This document shows, one piece after another, positions 62,403-64,000 of a stretch of 64,000 nucleotides of DNA. The stretch comes from Bradyrhizobium sp. CB1015 (GTDB lineage Bacteria > Pseudomonadota > Alphaproteobacteria > Rhizobiales > Xanthobacteraceae). The translations under genes and the position numbers were made by a program. A model generated the notes under the pieces. That model was not told where the DNA came from, ran no database searches, and was given only the letters and a program-made list of their open reading frames with translations. The stretch lies in contig NZ_CP104174.1 in the NCBI RefSeq assembly GCF_025200925.1, positions 1,860,001 through 1,924,000 of the forward strand, read 5' to 3'. Every line of letters begins with the position of its first letter. The first letter of the stretch is position 1.

Positions 62403-62433
62403 GTCCCCGGCGGTGTCCTGGGACGTCTTTTTT
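62403..62433 (+). terminator. Rho-independent terminator after ureC
   Basis: GTCCCCGG-cggtgt-CCTGGGAC (one mismatch) followed by GTCTTTTTT, 18 bases past the ureC stop. It would reduce transcription into the monooxygenase-fold gene and ureEF. Confidence 0.75.
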
Positions 62434-62514
62434 GCGGTGTTGCGTTCGGTCGCGCCTGGTCTAATGTCCCGCCCGGTATCGTAACCCTCAAAAGAAAAGC
62501 CGGGAGGATTTCTC

Positions 62515-62814
62515 GTGATCTACGTCGTTGCCACACTGACCATCAAGCCCGAAACGCGCGCCGAATTCATCGCGGCCGCCACCGCCTGCATCAAGGAGAC
62601 GCGGAAGGAGCCCGGCAATATCGCCTATGATTTGCACGAGAGCGTCACCGACCCTGCCAAGATGGTGTTCGTCGAGCAGTGGGAGAACATGGAGGCGCTG
62701 GGCCCGCATCGCGCTGCCGAGCACATGAAGACGTTCGGCCGCGTTGCGGTGAAATGCTTCACGGCGCCGCCGAAGATCGAGTACATCACGCCCGAGAAGG
62801 TCGAGACACGGTAG
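62515..62814 (+). CDS. Antibiotic-biosynthesis-monooxygenase (ABM) fold protein
   Basis: 99-residue ferredoxin-like dimeric alpha+beta protein. [43 protein letters not shown] and [23 protein letters not shown] are the ABM/YgiN signature (putative quinol monooxygenase). The start is GTG 62515 with GGGAGG at 62502-62507. It has no cofactor motif. It sits between ureC and ureE after a terminator, in the urease operon direction, and is 13 bases before ureE. A link to urease is not evident; the substrate is unknown. Confidence 0.85.
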   Translation: MIYVVATLTIKPETRAEFIAAATACIKETRKEPGNIAYDLHESVTDPAKMVFVEQWENMEALGPHRAAEHMKTFGRVAVKCFTAPPKIEYITPEKVETR

Positions 62815-62827
62815 AGAGGTAGGACGC

Positions 62828-63439
62828 ATGATCCGGGCGACGCAGGTCAGGGGACAGCACCGCTTTACGGAAGCGCCGGCGGACACGGTCGTGCTCGATT
62901 TCGAGGACCGGCATCGTCGTCGCATGGCGATGACGGGCACGCGGGGCCTCGAGTTCCTGCTCGACCTGGAGCATGCCGTCGCGCTGCGCGGCGGCGATGC
63001 GCTGGTGCTGGAGGACGGTAGGCTGATTGAGGTGGTCGCGGCGCCCGAGCCGCTGCTCGAAATCCGCGGCCGCGATCCGCACCACCTCGTCCGCGTCGGC
63101 TGGCATCTCGGCAACCGTCATCTGCCGACGCAGATCTTGGCCAAGGCCCTGCGCATCCGCCGCGATCACGTCATCGAAGCCATGGTGAAGGGCCTCGGCG
63201 CGCGTGTGATCGAGATCGAGGCGCCGTTCGATCCCGAAGGCGGCGCCTACGCCGATGCCGGCCACGCGCATGGACACGACCATGCGCATCACGATCACGG
63301 CCATCATCACCATGACCATGGCCACCACCATGATCATGCCTCGCACGACCATGGCCACGAGCACCATCATCACCACGACGAGCATTGCGATCATCCCGAT
63401 CATCACCACGGCCACAAGCATGCTCATGACCACAAATGA
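62828..63439 (+). CDS. ureE: Urease accessory metallochaperone UreE with long His-rich tail
   Basis: 203-residue nickel chaperone. The peptide-binding N-domain (residues 1-75: [28 protein letters not shown]) and the metal-binding domain ([21 protein letters not shown] with the conserved dimer-interface His) are full. From about residue 147 the tail is nearly all His and Asp with Gly/Ala ([20 protein letters not shown] and on), longer than many homologues, and would bind several nickel ions. 13 bases after the ABM-fold gene; its last codons overlap the ureF start. Confidence 0.96.
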   Translation: MIRATQVRGQHRFTEAPADTVVLDFEDRHRRRMAMTGTRGLEFLLDLEHAVALRGGDALVLEDGRLIEVVAAPEPLLEIRGRDPHHLVRVGWHLGNRHLPTQILAKALRIRRDHVIEAMVKGLGARVIEIEAPFDPEGGAYADAGHAHGHDHAHHDHGHHHHDHGHHHDHASHDHGHEHHHHHDEHCDHPDHHHGHKHAHDHK

Positions 63440-64000
63440 GCCGGTCGGCGCCGGTGATCTTGCCGAGGGCGAGGCGGCGGCGCTGTACCGGCTGATGACC
63501 TGGCTCTCGCCGGCGTTCCCGGTCGGCGGCTTCTCCTATTCCAGCGGCATCGAATGGGCGGTCGAGGCGGGCGACATCACCGACACGACGACGCTGGCGG
63601 ATTGGCTCGATGCGATGCTCGGCGACGGTTCCGGCTCTTGTGACGCGACGTTTCTGGTCCACGCCTATCGCGCCACGGAATCGGGCGAGACGGCCGCTTT
63701 GAACGAGATCGCCGAGCTCGCGAGCGCCTTCGTGCCGTCGCGCGAGCGGCAGCTGGAGACGACCTCGCAGGGCCGCGCCTTCATCGATATTGCCCGCGCC
63801 GCGTGGGCTGCCGACGGACTGGATGCCACGGTCGCGGCATGCAGCGCGCCACTGGTCTATCCGGTCGCGGTCGGTGTGGTCGCAGCTAAGCACGCCGTGC
63901 CGTTGGCGCCGACGCTGCACGCCTTCCTGCATGCGCTGGTCTCGAACTGGATCTCTGCGGCCAGCCGGCTCATTCCGCTCGGCCAGACCGATAGCCAGCG
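63420..64000 (+). CDS. ureF: Urease accessory protein UreF (3'-truncated by window edge)
   Basis: First 193 codons of UreF, a GAP-like partner of UreG in nickel insertion. [31 protein letters not shown] and [16 protein letters not shown] are family blocks. The start is ATG 63420 ([10 protein letters not shown]) or 63426; both overlap the His-rich end of ureE, consistent with coupling. No ribosome site is visible. The rest, and probably ureG, lie beyond 64000. Confidence 0.93.
   Translation, partial: MLMTTNEPVGAGDLAEGEAAALYRLMTWLSPAFPVGGFSYSSGIEWAVEAGDITDTTTLADWLDAMLGDGSGSCDATFLVHAYRATESGETAALNEIAELASAFVPSRERQLETTSQGRAFIDIARAAWAADGLDATVAACSAPLVYPVAVGVVAAKHAVPLAPTLHAFLHALVSNWISAASRLIPLGQTDSQ

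Overview
The window is GC-rich alphaproteobacterial chromosome, almost certainly Bradyrhizobium or a very close relative. The evidence is a CycM-type membrane-anchored cytochrome c, a pimelate-type beta-oxidation cluster ordered as in Rhodopseudomonas, a complete Tad/Cpa pilus locus, a urtABCDE-ureDABCEF block, and several families of palindromic intergenic repeats (REP-like). I see no transposase, CRISPR array, rRNA or tRNA. Gene density is high and most genes lie in tight operons with 4-base overlaps.

Layout. (1) 1-10160: a branched-chain-type ABC ATPase (partial) and an IclR regulator point left. Divergent from them is a fad/pim-like operon: hydratase/dehydrogenase fusion, acyl-CoA ligase, thiolase, two acyl-CoA dehydrogenases and an SDR. 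A perfect 19-base palindrome lies between the two directions. (2) 10160-15466: a repeat-rich accessory stretch with a DUF559 protein, glycerol kinase, a GNAT gene remnant, a threonine dehydratase-like enzyme opposite an ArsR-type regulator, and a GST. (3) 15467-24231: metF-metH, a luciferase-like monooxygenase, kdsB-pheA and cycM with a clear terminator. (4) 24393-32142: a Yej-type peptide ABC transporter with two tandem binding proteins. (5) 32244-36642: an NlpC/P60 hydrolase coupled to a leucyl aminopeptidase-like protein, a 67-residue membrane protein and a metallophosphoesterase. (6) 36723-49710: the Tad pilus locus. tadD is on the plus strand; pilin, a tiny membrane protein and cpaABCDEF-tadBC are on the minus strand; a sterol-desaturase-like gene, a pilus N-domain protein and two TadE-like pseudopilins are on the plus strand. 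CtrA-like sites (TTAA-N7-TTAA/G) precede three of the plus-strand pilus transcription units. (7) 49800-52158: cold-shock protein, IF-1 and a DEAD-box helicase with a repetitive tail. (8) 52572-64000: a sigma-54 promoter followed by the urea transporter urtABCDE and urease ureDABC-EF (ureF cut by the window end). A MESH1-like HD hydrolase sits between ureB and ureC, and an antibiotic-biosynthesis-monooxygenase-fold protein between ureC and ureE.

How the parts work together. Region 8 is one nitrogen-scavenging module: import of urea, then hydrolysis to ammonia and CO2, with metallochaperones maturing the nickel enzyme. Region 6 builds and extrudes Flp pili and looks cell-cycle controlled. Region 1 is a catabolic module that would activate a carboxylic or dicarboxylic acid and shorten it by beta-oxidation, possibly after uptake by the adjacent ABC transporter. 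Regions 4 and 5 import and cleave peptides or act on the cell wall. No wholly novel multi-gene system is evident. The most unusual items are the HD hydrolase inside the urease operon, the palindromes inserted inside operons, the nested palindromic mosaic at 14884-15266, the 15-base repeats encoding the helicase tail, and two very small membrane proteins. All identifications are from reading the sequence; no database search was run.
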